DNA from: Torreya grandis
Lineage: Eukaryota; Streptophyta; Pinopsida; Cupressales; Taxaceae
Length of the DNA stretch: 64,000 nt
Assembly (NCBI GenBank): GCA_037957365.1
Contig: JARHVA010002683.1
Coordinates: 1,282,001-1,346,000, forward strand
Direction: 5' to 3'
Shown: positions 61,456 through 64,000 of the stretch, piece after piece
Layout of the letters: each line of letters opens with the position of its first letter
Position numbering within the stretch: the stretch's first letter is position 1
Program-made: the position numbers and the translations under genes
The notes under the pieces: model-generated
The model's input: only the letters and a program-made list of their open reading frames with translations
Database searches by the model: none
What the model was told of the DNA's origin: nothing

Positions 61456-61778
61456 TGTTAGAAACTCAAGTTAAATTGGAGTTAATTTCTCCACTCCTCA
61501 TGCATGCAAGCACTTAAGTTAAAGTTGAGCAATCAGTTAGTTAGCAAATAGTTAGTTAGAGAGTTAGTTTGTATGTAAAGACTAATTTTAGTCTTGAGTT
61601 TATTTTTTAATTATTGTATGGATTCAAATCTATTTAAAGACGTTTGGGCGCATCATTGTAAGCAAGGAAAATTGAAGATCAATAAAATCTCATCCTTCAA
61701 GAGATTGTTGTAGCAATTGTGTTTAGTTCTTATTTATTTGTTTTAGATCTTGTTTTGTTTGCTCTCTTGATTCTGAAA
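61456..61778 (+). repeat. 5' LTR of deleted copia
   Basis: 323 bp from TGTTAG to CTGAAA (the other LTR ends CTGACA). TATTTAAA at 61631-61638 is the likely TATA box. It has fewer GTTAGT repeats than the 3' LTR. Confidence 0.9.
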
Positions 61779-61781
61779 AAT

Positions 61782-61793
61782 TGGTATTAGATC
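61782..61793 (+). other. mutated primer binding site
   Basis: TGGTATTAGATC, compared with TGGTATCAGAGC in the young element: same place, three mismatches. Confidence 0.8.
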
Positions 61794-61899
61794 GTGGTAA
61801 GGATTTGTGCAGCAGAAGCACAAAGAGAAGCGGAGATTGCAGAAGCGCGCAGCAGCCGCAGTCAGATAGTGAAGGAAGAGCCAGCAGGGAGTTCAGAGA

Positions 61900-62090
61900 C
61901 CAACATCGGCCAACTCCAAGACCAACGTCGATAGTATTAGTTGCCGCCGTCAGCAGTTTAACCGATGTCAGCAGTAATAGTCACTACCATCGGCAGTATT
62001 ACCGACATCGGCAGTAATACCGACGTCAACAGAATTAGATACCGACTGCGGCAGTTTTACCATCGTCGGCGACTGTGTTTTAGAAACAGT
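61900..62090 (+). promoter_or_regulatory. leader with repeated CCGAYRTCGGCAG motif
   Basis: About nine variants of a 13-14 bp word such as CCGACATCGGCAG and CCGATGTCAGCAG, spaced evenly by roughly 15-20 bp. Comparable array in the leader of the young element (10260-10400). Confidence 0.65.
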
Positions 62091-62117
62091 GACCAGAAAG
62101 TCATTCCAGTGTGAGAA

Positions 62118-62535
62118 ATGACAGCGTATAACAGTTTTTCAAGCCTCAAATTTCTATTTTCGATGGTAAGAATTATGATTTTTGGGCAATTAAGATGAGA
62201 ACTTTATTTTGCTCACAAGATGTATGGGATTTGGTAGATAGTGGTTTTGTAGAACTGCAGGATGAGGTAGCCCATCTAGCGTTAAATCGAGCACAAAAGG
62301 ATGAGCTCAAAGAGAATAAGAAAAAAGATGCAAAAACTTTATTTCTCATCCAATAGGGATTGGATGAATCTATATTTTCCAGAGTTGCAATAGCAACGAA
62401 ATCCAGAGAGGCATGGAAAATCTTGGAAACTACCTATAGAGGTAATACAAAGGTAAAAATTGCTAAATTGCAATCTCTTAAGAATTTTTTTGAAAATTTG
62501 CAAATGAATGATTCAGATTCAATAGATTAGTCATG
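62118..62535 (+). pseudogene. copia gag N-terminal remnant
   Basis: Matches residues about 10-137 of the young element's gag (DGKNYDFWAIKMRTLF, LDESIFSRV, TYRGNTKVKIAKLQSL). The likely start codon region is out of frame with the rest by one base, and a CAA codon has become TAG (IQ-stop-GLDESI) at about 62354. The fragment ends at the deletion joint. Confidence 0.85.
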
Positions 62536-62558
62536 GGGTTAGCTTAATCTCAATATTT

Positions 62559-63155
62559 ATGGAGTCACCGAAAGACTCACATTGGCAAGTTGGAAAAAGG
62601 ATATTAAGATATGTGGAAGGAACTACAGATTATGAAATTTTATATTCCACAACTAACGATTTTAGTTTGATTGGTTTTACAGATAGTGATTTTGCAGGTA
62701 GCGTTGATGATAGGAAGAGTACTTCTGGATATGCCTTTTTTTTAGGCACAGGTGTGGTCACATGGGCATCCAAAAAGCAACATATAGTGACACTTTCATC
62801 AGCTGAAGCAGAGTATGTTGCAGCCACATCAGCAGCATGTCAAGCAACATGGATGAGAAGAATATTGAAATATTTATTAGAGGCACAGAAGGAGTCAACA
62901 CCAATCTTTTGTGATAACAAATCAGCAATCACTTTATCAAAAAATCATGTGTTTCACAAGAGGAGAAAGCACATTGATACAAGATTTTACTTTATCAGAG
63001 AATTAGTGAACAATGGAGAAATCCATCTGGACTTCTATAGATCTGAAGATCAATTGGCAGACATATTTACAAATGCATTACCAAAAGAGACCTTTGATTA
63101 TTTAAGACCTAATTTAGGCATAGTAAATGCTAAAATTGTAAGTGGTAAAAATTAA
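62559..63155 (+). pseudogene. copia RNase H fragment, open frame of 198 aa
   Basis: Corresponds to residues 1188-1385 of the young polyprotein with few substitutions. It keeps the RNase H acidic residues in FTDSDFAG, SSAEAEY and FCDNKSA, and the terminal ADIFTNALPKETFDYL. The frame is intact although everything between gag and this part is gone. It ends with TAA adjoining the polypurine tract AAGGGGGAG. There is no reason to expect translation, because it lacks its own leader and the upstream gag frame is broken. Confidence 0.88.
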
Positions 63156-63162
63156 GGGGGAG

Positions 63163-63522
63163 TGTTAGAAACTCAAGTTAAATTGGAGTTAATTTCTCCG
63201 CTCCTTATGCATGCAAGCACTTAAGCTAAAGTTGAGCAATCAGTTAGTAAACTGATAGTAAGCAATCAATTAGTTAGCAAACAGTTAGTTAGAGAGTTAG
63301 TTTGCATGTAAAGACTAATTTTAGTCTTGAATTAGTCTTGAGTTTATTTTCTAATTATTGTATGGATTCAAATCTATTTAAAGACGCTAGAGTGCATCAT
63401 TGTAAGCAAGGAAAATTGAAGATCAATAGAATCTCTTTCTTTCAAGAAATTGCTGTAGCAATTGGATTCATTCTTATTTATTTGTTTTAGTTCTTGTTTT
63501 ATTTGCTCTCTTGATTCTGACA
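63163..63522 (+). repeat. 3' LTR of deleted copia
   Basis: 360 bp from TGTTAG to TGACA. It is longer than the 5' LTR because of extra short repeats (AGTTAGTAAACTGATAGTAAG and a second TTAGTCTTGA). Confidence 0.9.
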
Positions 63523-63638
63523 AATGTGTCTATATTTTTTCATGTTTTATGGTCTTCATATATTAAAAGTAAATGTTTTGTAGATTTTTAATCTTTTTCA
63601 ATATTATACATTTTATTTATATATTAAGAAAATGAAAT
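63523..63638 (+). repeat. 116-bp direct duplication, right copy
   Basis: Begins directly after the LTR terminal CA with AATGTGTCTATATTT and ends AAAATGAAAT; partner of 61340-61455. Confidence 0.92.
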
Positions 63639-64000
63639 TGTTTGATATACATTTTTCAACTTTATAAAAATAAATAATAATAATTATATATAATAAAAAT
63701 ATAAATTATTATTTAAATATTTGAAATTTTTTTTATTATATTTATAATATAAAGAATGAGCAGAAAAAAAACATCAATATATTTTATTGTTATTACCTTC
63801 AAGTAAGAAAATAGTTTAACATTATTTTTATGTTTTTATAATCTTCTATTGACTTATATTATTTACCAGATTAAATTTTTCATTTTGTAATTTTTATTAA
63901 TATTTGAACAACATAAAATGAAACAAAAAATATATAATATTATTAATAAAAATAATAGAAAAAATCAAATAACTATATATGTATCTTTTATATTAAAATA
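63639..64000. other. AT-rich end of window
   Basis: No gene or family recognised. Confidence 0.5.

Larger units (their letters stand above)
61456..63522 (+). mobile_element. internally deleted copia element
   Basis: This element is 2067 bp with two LTRs, a primer site, a CCGAYRTCGG-rich leader, the start of gag, the RNase H end of pol and a polypurine tract. About 3.1 kb corresponding to residues near 139 to 1178 of the young copia polyprotein is missing. It is a diverged relative of the element at 5.7 kb: protein parts are very similar, LTRs are alignable but differ. The LTRs differ from each other by roughly 6 percent plus indels, so it is clearly older. With both LTRs, primer site and polypurine tract it could once have moved using proteins from full-length relatives. 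Confidence 0.93.

Overview
The window looks like a repeat-rich, AT-rich intergenic stretch of a seed plant nuclear genome. The evidence is a plant-type Ty1/copia element with an initiator-tRNA-Met primer site, Ty3/gypsy and LINE debris of plant type, tRNA-like SINEs, and broken copies of plant gene families: a UDP-glycosyltransferase, an asparagine synthetase and a plant B3-domain transcription factor. The large load of old, nested elements suits a large genome (a gymnosperm is possible), but I cannot name the species. No prokaryotic features, rRNA or intact tRNA genes were seen. The only long intact reading frame belongs to a retrotransposon.

Layout. 1-5.5 kb: AT-rich DNA with a decayed hAT-like (DUF4371-type) transposase on the minus strand. 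5.5-11.3 kb: a UDP-glycosyltransferase pseudogene split by a young, complete copia element (5666-10911, minus) with near-identical LTRs and a perfect 5-bp target duplication. 12.9-14.4 kb: an intron-containing asparagine synthetase pseudogene between two short direct repeats. 16.2-18.0 kb: a promoter-like block followed by a LINE ORF1 (DUF4283/zinc knuckle) remnant. 18.28-23.76 kb: four nearly identical ~1.37-kb tandem units, each holding five exons of a B3-domain gene on the plus strand and the C-terminal part of a LINE reverse transcriptase on the minus strand.

23.8-31.6 kb: very AT-rich repeats, a SINE with target duplication, unidentified GC-richer islands, a LINE remnant and a duplicated non-coding module. 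32.0-37.6 kb: an old copia element with diverged LTRs, inserted between two modules that lie side by side at 56-58 kb. 38.8-41.1 kb and 51.4-53.6 kb: two decayed gypsy pol fragments of one family in inverted orientation, with a Tat/Ogre-like gag remnant (44.2-45.6 kb) between them. 56.3-58.2 kb: a small non-autonomous LTR-like structure. 59.0-59.2 kb: a second SINE. 59.7-61.3 kb: a diverged paralogue of the B3 gene with a similar promoter block. 61.46-63.52 kb: an internally deleted relative of the young copia element, flanked by a 116-bp direct duplication that abuts both LTRs.

There is no operon-like cooperation. The main story is genome evolution. A B3 gene was duplicated across about 42 kb, one copy was amplified in tandem after it had apparently gained a frameshift, and the surroundings filled with retroelements of several ages. 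The items most worth a second look are the B3 tandem array with its shared lesion, the 116-bp duplication around the deletion-derivative element, the repeated CCGAYRTCGG-like leader of the copia family, and the paired modules at 30-38 and 56-58 kb.
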